From an uncultured Tenacibaculum sp. (GTDB lineage Bacteria; Bacteroidota; Bacteroidia; Flavobacteriales; Flavobacteriaceae), in assembly GCF_947499065.1 (NCBI RefSeq), contig NZ_CANMMT010000004.1:310001-374000 (forward strand): DNA of 64,000 nt. Direction: 5' to 3'. The notes beneath the pieces are model-generated. The model saw nothing but the letters and a program-made list of their open reading frames with translations. It made no database searches and had not been told where the DNA came from. The translations under genes and the position numbers were made by a program. Below are positions 18,701 to 27,639 of the stretch, piece by piece. Each line of letters begins with the position of its first letter. The stretch's first letter is position 1.

Positions 18701-18836
18701 TATTTGAAAAAGTAATTGTTATATCATCTGTTTCATTAAACGTATTTGGATTTATAGCAAAATCAATGTTTTGTTGTTGAGAAAACAAACCTATTGATAC
18801 TATAAATGTAAAAAGGGATAGTAGGATTTTTTTCAT
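15729..18836 (-). CDS. secreted GH13 alpha-amylase with T9SS sorting domain
   Basis: 1035-aa extracellular starch hydrolase. In order: signal peptide (cut near residue 19), an N-terminal beta domain, an E-set/CBM48-like module (VNLIGSFNNWQ near 190), the GH13 barrel with VIYELLIRDF, DVVYNH, FRWDLTKGF (nucleophile Asp457), IFEHLG (acid/base Glu) and ESHDEER (third Asp), then a calcium-binding thrombospondin type 3 motif (DTDGDGVLNSNDNCP). It ends in a type A T9SS sorting domain (STFPNPSTTHINVYLG to KSFKIIKE), so the protein should be delivered to the surface or released. The first cutting step on starch is the likely job. A terminator upstream (18856-18882) may lower its expression relative to susCDEF. 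Confidence 0.93.
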   Translation of the reverse strand: MKKILLSLFTFIVSIGLFSQQQNIDFAINPNTFNETDDITITFSNINPATWGVTDLYLWSWSYDTNDLNSMDAPNNGTWTSSNEAQKLTKNNNGTYSITLKPTTFYNRTGIGKIGFLVKAKDGSGDKKTQDMYAEVGAAIPDPIVTEATLPNGMKDGLNLNPNDNTKATFVLYAPQKKFVNLIGSFNNWQRDDVNYLLKKDSAKDRFWIEVTNLTPQTNITYQYLVDGDLRIADPYSTTILDQNNDSGINATTYPNLPAYPTGKTEHAVSLFKTGEAAYNWQITNFTKPARTDLVIYELLIRDFDQLHSFDAVKNRLDYIQNLGVNAIELMPVSEFDGNESWGYNPSFHMALDKYYGTKEAFKQFIDECHKRGIAVILDVVYNHATGQNPYFRMWNTSNGGYGGQPAADSPFFNVSAKHSFNVFNDFNHSKQATKDYVKRTSQYWIDEFKIDGFRWDLTKGFTQNCSDGNDSCTNAYQADRVAVLKEYADYQWEKDANFYVIFEHLGTNQEETEWVNYRLNEGKGIMFWSNLNHQYNEATLGYHDSGKSDFSWIDYRKRNWTTPANISYMESHDEERLMYKNLQFGNSNASYSVKNLATALERMKVAGAFYFTIPGPKMIWQFGELGYDISIEENGRTGNKPILWNYENEPNRKAIYDTWKDLIKLKNGDPIFRTGDFTLDVNKTTGLKTIHLTKASATGNEVKYVTIIGNFGITTQSINPKFQETGDWYEFLNNNLKTTITDVNGLISLAPGEFKIFGNNPSSLFANNDTDGDGVLNSNDNCPNTPAGAKVDVFGCEIFTLPANNFSLQVLSETCRTSNNGSIIISAQKNLNYTATLTGNSVSLTKTFTTTHTFENLSAATYEVCITVDGQPNYKICFNSVITEPEDITVASKVAKKSKTVELKLEGSKNYNITLNDKTYKTSNSFIELPLLQGKNTLKIVGDKDCQGIFEKTIYLGEEISTFPNPSTTHINVYLGTLKEKASIDIYALNGSLIYQTSANSETKRIDVSDLAKGMYILYVTKNNESKSFKIIKE

Positions 18837-18855
18837 TGTAATTTGGTAGAAAAAG

Positions 18856-18882
18856 AAAAAGCTGGTTTAGTTATAAACCAGC
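18856..18882 (-). terminator. intra-operon terminator between susF-like and amylase genes
   Basis: Perfect nine-pair stem GCTGGTTTA (18861-18869) with TAAACCAGC (18874-18882), loop of four; on the minus strand it is followed by five T (complement of 18856-18860). It lies between the SusF-like stop (18895) and the amylase start (18836), so it probably sets a step-down in expression. Confidence 0.85.
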
Positions 18883-18894
18883 CTTTTCAAAAAA

Positions 18895-20568
18895 TTATTT
18901 AACAGTTACTGTACCTTTATTAAAATCTACAGTAATTTTATATGTACCATTTCCTGGCGATTTAACATTGCTTTCACCATCTCTAACAATCATTCCTGGA
19001 TATTTAGAGCTTTCACCCCAATCGTTATCCCAAGATCCTTGCATTGGTAAAAACTTAAATTCATCAGCAGCAGTTAATACTTGATTAATTTCAAATACTC
19101 CTTCTGAAATTTTTGTAAATGGAGCTGCAGTAGTATTATCCCATCCATTAATTGATCCTACCAAATGTAGAGCAGAAGGAACAGTTACTAATGAATATGA
19201 TAAGTCATTGAAATCAACTGTTACCATATAAGTACCAGCGTCAGCTACTTTTATGTTTTGTTCATCATCTTGGATAATTTTTCCTGAAGAGTTTTTATTT
19301 TCTCCCCAATCACCATCCCAAGAACCTGAAGTTGGTAACATTTTAAATTCATCACCTGCTGAGAAAGTTTGAATTCTTGTAAATACTCCATTTCCTGAAG
19401 TATTGAATTGCTGAGTTGCATCTGCATTATTCCATCCGTTATGAGCTCCAACCATGTATAAGTTATCTATTTTAGAAAGCTTAAAACTTAATGTGTTAAA
19501 GTCGATAATTACGATATAGTTTCCTGCAGTAGTAACTTTAATGTTTTGTTCACCATCTTGTACTATTTTACCAGTATTTGTTGGGTCTTCTCCCCAGTCT
19601 CCATCCCAAGAACCTGAAGTAGGTAACATTTTAAATTCGTCGTTTGCATTGAACATTTGTACTCTTGAGAATACTCCGTTTCCATCATTATAAAACTTTT
19701 GAGTTGCATCAGCATTATTCCATCCATTATGTGAACCTACCATGAATAAGTTGTCTGGCACAGCACCTTTATATGGAGTTAATGAAATAGTAATCATTTC
19801 AGATGTTCTAGATAAATCTCCCGAAGCTGTTTTTGCAATTGCTTTTATTCTAAAATCAAAGTTAGCAGCAGTATTAGCAACTCCTCCAGCAGCGATAACT
19901 GCATCATTTAAAGCTTCATGAGAAATTTCGAATGATTTGTTTTCTGTTGATCCAATATTACTTACGGTAGCAAAATTAGTTCCTCCTAGAGCCATTTCTA
20001 TTTCATAAGTAATTTTAACACTACTATTATCAGCTGCCTCTGGGTCGTTCCAATTAATTGTTAATGCAGTTAAACTAGGGTCAGTATCAGATAATACTTT
20101 TGTAAATGTATTATCTGGGCTAGTTATTACAGGAACTTTTACGGCAAATTTTGATACTTGTAATAAAATAGTATTAGAAGTTTCACTACCAGCTTTTAAT
20201 CTGATATAAACACCAGTTTCTGTAAATGATTTGATATTTGCATTACTTAAAACAGTATTGAATTCAGATACTGTCATTGTAAAACTATTCTTATTTGTAG
20301 TTCCTAAAAGTACAGGACTAGCAAAAGTATCTTCTAAAGCCATTTCTACCATATAATCAGTGCTACCTGTAACTTCATCAATCCAAGTAATGGTAAAAGC
20401 AGGGTTGTCTGGTAAAGAAAAGTTTAAAAATACATTTGAAATTCCAGGTGCATTCAATACAAATTTAGCTTCTGGAGTAACAATATTTAAACTTTCTTCC
20501 GTATCACAAGAGCTAAATATTAGCGTGAAAGCTAATAATATTAGGCTTAATTTATGTAAATATTTCAT
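18895..20568 (-). CDS. SusF-like starch-binding lipoprotein with three repeated CBM domains
   Basis: 557-aa lipoprotein (Cys21 followed by DTEE, an acidic surface-export type sequence). The N-terminal ~250 residues are two SusE-type beta sandwiches. Three consecutive ~95-aa starch-binding modules follow, each opening with a form of LYMVGAHNGWNNADA and containing FKMLPTSGSWDGDWGE; the first two are closely alike and the third more diverged. Such modules in SusE/SusF bind maltooligosaccharides through aromatic residues, here the repeated Trp. It does not cut starch; it holds it on the outer surface beside SusC and SusD. The gene lies between SusE and the amylase. Confidence 0.88.
   Translation of the reverse strand: MKYLHKLSLILLAFTLIFSSCDTEESLNIVTPEAKFVLNAPGISNVFLNFSLPDNPAFTITWIDEVTGSTDYMVEMALEDTFASPVLLGTTNKNSFTMTVSEFNTVLSNANIKSFTETGVYIRLKAGSETSNTILLQVSKFAVKVPVITSPDNTFTKVLSDTDPSLTALTINWNDPEAADNSSVKITYEIEMALGGTNFATVSNIGSTENKSFEISHEALNDAVIAAGGVANTAANFDFRIKAIAKTASGDLSRTSEMITISLTPYKGAVPDNLFMVGSHNGWNNADATQKFYNDGNGVFSRVQMFNANDEFKMLPTSGSWDGDWGEDPTNTGKIVQDGEQNIKVTTAGNYIVIIDFNTLSFKLSKIDNLYMVGAHNGWNNADATQQFNTSGNGVFTRIQTFSAGDEFKMLPTSGSWDGDWGENKNSSGKIIQDDEQNIKVADAGTYMVTVDFNDLSYSLVTVPSALHLVGSINGWDNTTAAPFTKISEGVFEINQVLTAADEFKFLPMQGSWDNDWGESSKYPGMIVRDGESNVKSPGNGTYKITVDFNKGTVTVK
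19220..19800 (-). repeat. 288-bp DNA repeat encoding starch-binding modules
   Basis: The codons for modules 1 and 2 of the SusF-like protein are near-copies at DNA level. For example the complement of AGAACCTGAAGT(T/A)GGTAAC occurs at 19321 and again at 19609, a spacing of 288 bases or 96 codons. This indicates a fairly recent in-gene duplication. Confidence 0.75.
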
Positions 20569-20598
20569 TTTTATTGTGATTATGTTAAAATCTATTTT

Positions 20599-21720
20599 TT
20601 ATAAGTTTAATGGAACAAGGATATATTCTCCTGTTAAATCATTAAACCAAACATCGTAATCATCTTCAACAATTACAGGAATATCTGCACCTCCATCAGT
20701 TGCAGTTCCAGAAAATGAAGTATTACTTCCCCAAGAAGCTCCAGCTCCTGTTACAAACTTTAAATTTCCTGGAGTTAAATGTACATTACTAATATTCCAA
20801 ATATGACCATCAAAAGTAGATGCTGTTAATGGGGTAGAAGCAGTGACAGCAGTTCCTTGTATAGCTAATGAGGCAGGGCTAGTTTTTCCAGTTGCATCAT
20901 AAGATTTGAAAGAATACTTTTTACTAGCAAAGTTGATAGTAAGTGTATAAAAGCCAGCTGTTATCGCATTGTTATTAGCAGGGAATGTACCCGGATCTGT
21001 TCCTCCACCTGGATTTACTTCAATTGAACCAGCATATTCCCCTCCATTTAAGTTACCATCATTAGTACCCCATTGAGGTTGCCATAGACCTTTTGTTTCA
21101 AGAACTTTAAATTCACCTGCTCCAAAATAAGCAGTATAAGTATATTCGTTCTCATCGTTAGGTTTACGGAATAAAGCAGGATTATTATTGTTGTTGTTCC
21201 AGTCGGCAGCTGTTGCATTTCCAACTAAATAATAATCTTTAAACACATAGTTAAAGTATGGGTAAACCATTAAATTAATTGTGTTAGAATTTACTGGGTT
21301 TCCATTTTGAGTTCCTAGTGAAGAAACGACTCTTACATAAACAGTACTCCACTCAAAAGGATTTAAACCTGCATTTCCTGCAGCAGAATTTAATTCAGCC
21401 ATAGAAAAAGTCACATCGTTTTTTCCAGTTAATGTTGTAGCAGTTACAGGTGAAGTAAAAGCTTCATCACTAGAAAATTGTACAGCATAATTAATAGCTG
21501 TTTGTTGTCCGTAATTGGCATTAGACCAATTTAAAGTTAACGCAGGAGTTGTAGTGTTAACAGGATCTAATGTGATTTTATTTATACTAACATCGGCTAA
21601 AACTGATGCAGTTCCATCGGATACTGTAAATATATCTGAAGTATCATCACAAGCATTAAACACACTAAGTGTAACTAATGCAATGACTAAACTTGTTAGT
21701 TTTAAAAATTTATTTTTCAT
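20599..21720 (-). CDS. susE: SusE-like outer-membrane starch-binding lipoprotein
   Basis: 373-aa lipoprotein with signal peptide ending FNAC (Cys24) followed by DDTSD, an acidic run typical of surface-exposed lipoproteins in this phylum. The N-terminal SusE domain (about 40-150, including LTLNWSNANYG and FSMAELNSAAG) is followed by two beta modules with aromatic residues (YYLVGNATAADWN; IWNISNVHLTPGNLKFV) that fit starch-binding domains. It lies directly after SusD in the canonical susCDE order. Role: holding maltodextrins at the surface for SusCD. Identity by position and domain is good; fine specificity is inferred. Confidence 0.87.
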   Translation of the reverse strand: MKNKFLKLTSLVIALVTLSVFNACDDTSDIFTVSDGTASVLADVSINKITLDPVNTTTPALTLNWSNANYGQQTAINYAVQFSSDEAFTSPVTATTLTGKNDVTFSMAELNSAAGNAGLNPFEWSTVYVRVVSSLGTQNGNPVNSNTINLMVYPYFNYVFKDYYLVGNATAADWNNNNNNPALFRKPNDENEYTYTAYFGAGEFKVLETKGLWQPQWGTNDGNLNGGEYAGSIEVNPGGGTDPGTFPANNNAITAGFYTLTINFASKKYSFKSYDATGKTSPASLAIQGTAVTASTPLTASTFDGHIWNISNVHLTPGNLKFVTGAGASWGSNTSFSGTATDGGADIPVIVEDDYDVWFNDLTGEYILVPLNL

Positions 21721-21739
21721 AATTAAATGTTTTCAAATA

Positions 21740-23350
21740 TTAGTACCCAGTATTTTGAGTTAAATTAGGATTTGAAGCTAAACTATTGCTAGGAATTGGA
21801 TATACATTCATGTGGTTAGGGATAGAAATACCATTACTAGCATTTCCTTTCCATGCCCAATTGTAATTTCCACCTGTAAATCTTCCAAAACGAATTAAAT
21901 CTTGTCTTCTGTGAGCTTCCCAGTGTAATTCACGAGCTCTTTCATCTAAAATAAAATCTAAAGTTAACTCAGCAGCCGTAATTGTCTGTGGGTTGTTTGC
22001 ACGTGTTCTTAATTGATTTACATAGTTAAGGGCATTAGCATTTGTTCCACCAGTACCACCTCTTAAAACAGCTTCTGCATACATTAAGTATACATCTGCA
22101 AGTCTAAATAAAGGAAAATCTGTGTCTACAAACGTTTGATCGCTACCTTGTGCTCCTGTTGAAGTACGATTAGAATATTTAGCAATAATATATCCTTGAT
22201 CCTGATCTGAAATATCAGTAATATTTGCATTTCTTTGTGCTGTGATTAATGTATTTCTAGAGTCATTGTTAAATACACCACCATTAAATAAGTCAGCAAA
22301 TTGCTTTCTAACCCTTAAAGCACCTCCCCATCCGTTGGCACCAACACCTAACGAAACTCCATTTGATTCAATGCTACCAACTTCTCCATTAACCATAACA
22401 GTTGTTGGACCAAAGTTTTGTATTGTAATACCATCAGAAATTAAAGGAAAGATAATTTCATTTTTAGCAGGGTTAGTATTGTTATCCGCCATGAAATTGT
22501 TTAAATAATCAGGAGCTAAAGTATAACCTCCGTTAATTATTTTAGTAAGATATGTTAAAGACTCTGTATATTTATTCTGGGAAATATATACTTCTGCATT
22601 TAAGTACATTTTAGCTAATATCATCCATGCTACAGCTTTGTCAGCACGTCCATATTCGTTTGTCATTGGATCCATTAAATCTGCTTCAATAGCTTTTAGT
22701 TCACTTTCTATAAAAGTAAAAAGAGCAGCTCTATCTGCTTGTGGTGGATTAAAATTAACAACCGGATCAGTTTCAATTATCATTGGAGCTTTTCCAAATA
22801 AATCCATTAAATGATAATAAGATAATGCTCTTAATAATCTAGCCTCTGCACGAAAAGTTTTAATATTTGTTCTTGTTGCAGCAGAAACATTTCTAGCATC
22901 TAATTTAGCATCGGTAGTTTCTCTTAAAAAGTTGTTAGCAAAAGAAATTGAAACAGAAGCTCTACCAAAGAAACCATATAGTAATGGGTTTTGAGCAGTC
23001 CAAATGTTACGTTGAATTTCTCTAGTACCTGGATCGTTTTCGTACGACCAAATCATCTGATCTGCTGATAAAGTTTGTAAGTATACTAATACACGACCAT
23101 ATTGACTTGTACCAGCATCTAAACCTTGTACGTTTGAACTTCCAGCTCCATCTACTCCTGTTAAAGATAAATTAGCATAAACACCAGCTAAAACTTCTTT
23201 ATAGGCACTTTCATTTTTAAATAACTCCTCACTTAATACAGTTTGATCATCTTGTGGTGTAATATCTAAATCTTTAGTACACGAAGAAACAACCAAAGCT
23301 ATACTTGCTAAGAAAGCTATGAACTTTATTGATTGAATATATTTTTTCAT
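21740..23350 (-). CDS. susD: SusD/RagB-family nutrient-binding lipoprotein
   Basis: 536-aa surface lipoprotein that forms the lid of the SusC transporter and binds maltodextrin. Signal peptide ends VVSSC with Cys24, followed by TKDLDITPQDD. TPR-type helices are visible (AEARLLRALSYYHLMDLFG, typical of SusD) and the C-terminus has the usual ELHWEAHRRQDLIRFG. I start it at ATG 23350; a longer frame to 23431 would overlap the SusC gene and hide the signal peptide. It begins 10 bases after the SusC stop (23361). Naming as SusD rests on the starch-specific neighbours. Confidence 0.94.
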   Translation of the reverse strand: MKKYIQSIKFIAFLASIALVVSSCTKDLDITPQDDQTVLSEELFKNESAYKEVLAGVYANLSLTGVDGAGSSNVQGLDAGTSQYGRVLVYLQTLSADQMIWSYENDPGTREIQRNIWTAQNPLLYGFFGRASVSISFANNFLRETTDAKLDARNVSAATRTNIKTFRAEARLLRALSYYHLMDLFGKAPMIIETDPVVNFNPPQADRAALFTFIESELKAIEADLMDPMTNEYGRADKAVAWMILAKMYLNAEVYISQNKYTESLTYLTKIINGGYTLAPDYLNNFMADNNTNPAKNEIIFPLISDGITIQNFGPTTVMVNGEVGSIESNGVSLGVGANGWGGALRVRKQFADLFNGGVFNNDSRNTLITAQRNANITDISDQDQGYIIAKYSNRTSTGAQGSDQTFVDTDFPLFRLADVYLMYAEAVLRGGTGGTNANALNYVNQLRTRANNPQTITAAELTLDFILDERARELHWEAHRRQDLIRFGRFTGGNYNWAWKGNASNGISIPNHMNVYPIPSNSLASNPNLTQNTGY

Positions 23351-23360
23351 TTTTTTAGTA

Positions 23361-26282
23361 TTAAAATTTAATATTAGTACCGATAAGGAAGTTTCTTGGT
23401 CTTGGATATATAGTATTATCAATTCCTCCAAATACCTCAGGGTCTAAACCACTATAGTTTGTAATAGTAAATACATTTTGCACCCCAGCCCAAATACGAA
23501 TACTATTTTTTGAAAACTTTTTAATAGGTCTATCAAATGTATAACCAATAGTAATATTATCCATTCTTAAGAATGATGCATTTTCTATAAAGATGTCAGA
23601 ATTTAAAACATCTGAAGTATTTACAAAGTCAGTAGCTAAAACTGAAGTAGGTATATTACCTAATACTTCATTATCTTTTAATAAAGCATATTGTGCTCTA
23701 GCAGAATTTACATTGTTATAAACATAATTTCCAATATTAGCTCTTAAGTTGAAAGATAAATCAAAATTCTTGTAGTTAAAGTTTGATTGGAAACCGAAAA
23801 TTAAATCAGCAGCAGGGTTTTCTTTTAAATAACGATCATCGTCATTTATAATTCCATCACCATTTAAGTCAGCATAAGCCCCTTCTATAGGTTTTCCTGC
23901 ACTATTATATAGTTGTTTGAATACGTAAAAAGAGTTTGGAGCAAATCCTTCTCTTAAAAGTTGAATTTTATTACCTGTACCTCCAGAGATATCTCCTGTT
24001 CTAATATCACTATTATTTGATAAAGCAGTAATTTTTCTATCAAGATATGTAACATTAGAAGTAAAATTCCAATTAATATCTTCAGTTTTTATAATATCAC
24101 CATTAAAAGTGAATTCAATACCGTTAATTTCTAAATCACCAACATTTTGAATTACTTGATTACTAAAGTTAATACCATCAGGTAAACCTGTGTTAAATAA
24201 TAAGTCTGTTGATTTTTTATTAAAATAGTTTAAAGAACCGTCAAATCTATTGTTAAATAATCCATAATCAATACCAAATTCTAAAGTAGCAGTCTCTTCC
24301 CACTTTAAGTTAGGGTTAATAACTGAAGGAATCGTAGCTTTAATAGGATTATTACCAAATTGGAATTGTGAATTCTGATTTCCAAAACGATACCTGTTTA
24401 AATATACATCATTAATGTCTGGTAAATTTTGTTGTCCAGTTAAACCGTAACTAACTCTTAATTTTAAATCAGAGATAACATCAGACCCCTTTAAGAAGTC
24501 TTCTTCACTTATTTTCCAAGCTAAAGCAGCACCTCCAAAGTCTCCCCATCTATTATTACTACTAAAACGTGAAGTTCCATCTTTACGATAGTTTAAAGTA
24601 AGTAAATATTTATCTAAATAATCAACTTTTACTCTACCAAAGAAACCAATGTTTACAACGTTAGGTTCTGCAAATGTTGTTGCAAAAGATGTAGGGTTTA
24701 GTATATTTCCTGATTCACCACCAGAATATTTAAATCTTTGGTAAGAATATCCAGCAGTAATATCAAAATTTACTTTTTCTAATTCTTTAGTATAATTTAA
24801 ATATGTATCTAATAATTCATTGCTTCTTTGTGAGTATTTAGATGATCTTTCACCAGCAAAACGTAATATCGGATTAGCATTTCCAAGATCAAAAGGTTTA
24901 GAGAAAGTTGAACTACCTTCAGATTTATCAAAACCAACATTAACTACAGCCCTCAAATCTGGAAAGAAGTGAAGTTTATAATCAAAACTTAAATTCCCAA
25001 AATGTCTAAAAACTTTACCATTACTATTAGCTTGTAATAATGCAGCTACAGGGTTCTGAGTTCCATTTAAAACTACATCTCCATTTCTATGTTGGTAAAA
25101 ACCTCCAAATGGAGAAGAAGGATCATAAATAGGTTGTGTAGGATCGTAACGTAAAGCTGCTCCTATTTGTCCTTGAGCGTCTGCAAATCTACTATCTTCA
25201 AAATTTCTATTATAATTTAAGCTTATTTTTAAATGATCATCTAATATTGTAGGGTTCATCGATAACGATATAGTTTTTCTATCAAAGTTAGATGTTAATA
25301 CGTTTCCTTCTTGATTTGCAAACCCTAAAGATAACCTAGTAGGGATAGCTCCGAAGATTTGACCTTTAGCAGTTAAATTAGTAAGAGAAGAACCTGTAGA
25401 TCTAAAAATTTCATCTTGCCAATTTGTATTCGCTGTACCTAATAAGCCAGTATCTCCTGGTCTTCTTTGTTGGATTAAGCTTCTAAAAGCATCTGCAGAA
25501 AAAACATTCACTCTATTTCTAATTTCACCATAAGTAAATTGGTAATCTAAATCTAAAGTGAAATCTCTTTTACCTTTTTTAGTTGTAATGATAATTACAC
25601 CATTTGAGGCACGTGAACCATAAATAGCTGTAGCAGAAGCATCTTTTAATACAGAGAATGATTCTATATCATTTGGGTTTATATTCGCTAAAATACCACG
25701 AGACCCTTCAACACTTTTTTCTTCAATAGGTAAACCATCTATAATTATTAAAGGATTGTTAGAGGCACTGATAGAAGAACCACCACGAATTCTGATTTCA
25801 GAACCAGAACCTGGTGCACCACTTGTTTTAATTTCTACACCAGAAACTCGTCCGCTTAATAAGTTTTCTGGAGTTACAACATTACCTTTTGTAAAATCTT
25901 TTGCTGTAATAGCTTCTACAGAACCTGTAGCATCTTTTACTGTAGTAGTACCGTAACCAACTACAACAACTTCATCTAAGTTTTGGTTGTCGTTTTCTAA
26001 CGAAACATTGATTGCGGTTTGATTACCTACTAATACTTCTTTTGTTTTTAAACCTATAAAGGAATAAATTAGAACATCTGTAGGTTTAACATTTTGAATA
26101 CTATAATTACCATCAAAGTCGGTTTCAGTACCTTTAATTGTCCCTTTTATGATAATACTTACACCGGGTAAAGGTTCACCCGTGTCTTTTTCTGTAACTT
26201 TACCTTTAACAGTTTGTTGGGCAAACATTGTTATAGAGGAAAGTAGTAGAATTCCACTGAACAATAATTTTAAATTTTTCAT
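23361..26282 (-). CDS. susC: SusC/RagA-type TonB-dependent receptor
   Basis: 973-aa outer-membrane transporter. In order: signal peptide (cleaved after MFA, about residue 21), a carboxypeptidase-regulatory-like domain (TVKGKVTEKDTGEPLPGVSI, 24-100), the TonB-box region DEVVVVGYGT, a plug domain (GSEIRIRGGSSISASNNPLIIIDG near 165), and a beta barrel ending in the aromatic terminus LIGTNIKF. It imports maltooligosaccharides with SusD, driven by TonB. First gene of the leftward operon; its 197-bp spacer to the divergent LacI gene holds a palindromic operator, so it should be induced by maltose or a related sugar. Confidence 0.95.
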   Translation of the reverse strand: MKNLKLLFSGILLLSSITMFAQQTVKGKVTEKDTGEPLPGVSIIIKGTIKGTETDFDGNYSIQNVKPTDVLIYSFIGLKTKEVLVGNQTAINVSLENDNQNLDEVVVVGYGTTTVKDATGSVEAITAKDFTKGNVVTPENLLSGRVSGVEIKTSGAPGSGSEIRIRGGSSISASNNPLIIIDGLPIEEKSVEGSRGILANINPNDIESFSVLKDASATAIYGSRASNGVIIITTKKGKRDFTLDLDYQFTYGEIRNRVNVFSADAFRSLIQQRRPGDTGLLGTANTNWQDEIFRSTGSSLTNLTAKGQIFGAIPTRLSLGFANQEGNVLTSNFDRKTISLSMNPTILDDHLKISLNYNRNFEDSRFADAQGQIGAALRYDPTQPIYDPSSPFGGFYQHRNGDVVLNGTQNPVAALLQANSNGKVFRHFGNLSFDYKLHFFPDLRAVVNVGFDKSEGSSTFSKPFDLGNANPILRFAGERSSKYSQRSNELLDTYLNYTKELEKVNFDITAGYSYQRFKYSGGESGNILNPTSFATTFAEPNVVNIGFFGRVKVDYLDKYLLTLNYRKDGTSRFSSNNRWGDFGGAALAWKISEEDFLKGSDVISDLKLRVSYGLTGQQNLPDINDVYLNRYRFGNQNSQFQFGNNPIKATIPSVINPNLKWEETATLEFGIDYGLFNNRFDGSLNYFNKKSTDLLFNTGLPDGINFSNQVIQNVGDLEINGIEFTFNGDIIKTEDINWNFTSNVTYLDRKITALSNNSDIRTGDISGGTGNKIQLLREGFAPNSFYVFKQLYNSAGKPIEGAYADLNGDGIINDDDRYLKENPAADLIFGFQSNFNYKNFDLSFNLRANIGNYVYNNVNSARAQYALLKDNEVLGNIPTSVLATDFVNTSDVLNSDIFIENASFLRMDNITIGYTFDRPIKKFSKNSIRIWAGVQNVFTITNYSGLDPEVFGGIDNTIYPRPRNFLIGTNIKF

Positions 26283-26393
26283 GTATAAATTATTAAATAA
26301 TAACTGTAAATTTGATTAATAAGCAATCAATAATTTAAATTCCACTCCGTGAAGGTAGTCATTAAAATGTCTTTCTAGGTACTATTAATGCTG

Positions 26394-26407
26394 CGAAAAC
26401 GTTTTCG
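26394..26407. promoter_or_regulatory. LacI-type operator palindrome
   Basis: CGAAAACGTTTTCG is a perfect 14-bp palindrome with the central CG expected for LacI/CcpA-type operators. It lies in the spacer between susC (start 26282, leftward) and the LacI-family gene (start 26480, rightward). Its position about 110 bases from the susC start suits repression or activation of the leftward operon, and it may also autoregulate the LacI gene. Confidence 0.85.
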
Positions 26408-26479
26408 TGTTAATAACTTTTTTACTTTAACTTAACATATCGATAATATTAACCGAAAAATTTATCAGTTTTGTAAAAT

Positions 26480-27496
26480 ATGAAGCCAAAAATTACCATA
26501 AAGATAATAGCGAAAGAGTTAGGTGTATCTGTTTCAACAGTTTCTAAAGCTTTGAGAGACAGTTATGAGATTAGTAAGGAGACAAAAGATCGTATAAAAG
26601 CATATGCCGATTACTATAATTATAGACCTAATAATTTAGCCCTACAATTAAGAAATCAGAAAACAAAAGTTATTGGTATTATTTTACCCAAAATTGTACA
26701 CCACTTTTTTTCAACAGTTATTAAAGGTATTGAAGACGAGGCGAATAAAAGAGGGTATAATATCATGGTTTGTTTTTCTAATAATAATGAGAAGAAAGAA
26801 GCAGAAACTATAGATGTTTTAACTAATGGAAGTGTTGATGGTTTATTAGTTTCAATAGCAAAAGAAACACTAGAAAATAATACTTTCTCTCATTTTGAAA
26901 GATTAACGGAAAATGAAGTTCCTTTAGTGTTGTTTGATAGAACGCACGCATCCATAAATTGTGATAAAGTAATAGTCGATGATATAGGGGCTGGATATAA
27001 AGCAACTAAATATTTATTAGATTTAGGTTGTAAAAAAATAGCAATTATAACTACTCCTGAGCATGTAACAGTAGGTTTACATAGAGAGCAAGGTTATGAA
27101 AAAGCATTAAAAGAACAAGGAGAAGTTATTGATAGGGATTTAATTATTGAAGTAGATGAAGAGAAGGATATTTATACTCAAATAAAAGAATTGTTTAAGC
27201 ATGAGGTAGATGCTGTGTTTGCTGTAAACGAAATTTATGCAGCTATCGCTATACGAATAGCAAAAGAAAAAGGTTTGAGAGTACCTGAAGATATTTCAAT
27301 AGTCGGATTTACAGATGGTTTAATATCAGAATATTCATCACCATCTATTACTACGGTTGTTCAACATGGGTTTACTATGGGGAAACAAGCAGCAGAAATG
27401 TTAATAGATAGAATAGAGAATGGAGATGATAAAAAAAGGTTTCAAACAAAAGTGATTTCCAGTAACTTGAAGATTAGAGAATCTACGAAATCGTAA
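26480..27496 (+). CDS. LacI-family transcriptional regulator of the starch locus
   Basis: 338-aa repressor/activator. The N-terminal helix-turn-helix reads TIKIIAKELGVSVSTVSKAL (residues about 4-24), followed by the hinge region YNYRPNNLALQLRNQKT. The rest is a periplasmic-binding-protein-like sugar-sensing domain, ending VISSNLKIRES. It is divergent from susC and is the first gene of the rightward maltose-processing genes. The palindrome at 26394-26407 is the probable binding site. Maltose or maltodextrin is the likely effector, inferred from context. Confidence 0.94.
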   Translation: MKPKITIKIIAKELGVSVSTVSKALRDSYEISKETKDRIKAYADYYNYRPNNLALQLRNQKTKVIGIILPKIVHHFFSTVIKGIEDEANKRGYNIMVCFSNNNEKKEAETIDVLTNGSVDGLLVSIAKETLENNTFSHFERLTENEVPLVLFDRTHASINCDKVIVDDIGAGYKATKYLLDLGCKKIAIITTPEHVTVGLHREQGYEKALKEQGEVIDRDLIIEVDEEKDIYTQIKELFKHEVDAVFAVNEIYAAIAIRIAKEKGLRVPEDISIVGFTDGLISEYSSPSITTVVQHGFTMGKQAAEMLIDRIENGDDKKRFQTKVISSNLKIRESTKS

Positions 27497-27551
27497 TAGT
27501 AACTTTTTTTTATAGTTAACAATCTAAGTTATATCTTTATCACGACAAAAA

Positions 27552-27639
27552 GACTTATCAATAATTTTTATTCCACAAATAAATAGATAAGTCATAGCGC
27601 TTATCGTAGTATAAACTAATTAATTACGATAATGAAAAA
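27552..27639 (+). repeat. two inverted repeats before and over the sugar permease start
   Basis: GACTTATC (27552-27559) pairs with GATAAGTC (27586-27593), then TTATCGTA (27601-27608) pairs with TACGATAA (27625-27632), whose last base is the first base of the start codon. Both are perfect eight-base arms. The second could hide the permease start in a hairpin, or either pair may be a regulator site. Confidence 0.5.

Noticed and set aside
23351..23431. 27-codon extension of SusD
   Set aside because: It overlaps the end of susC and would bury the lipoprotein signal peptide; ATG 23350 is right.
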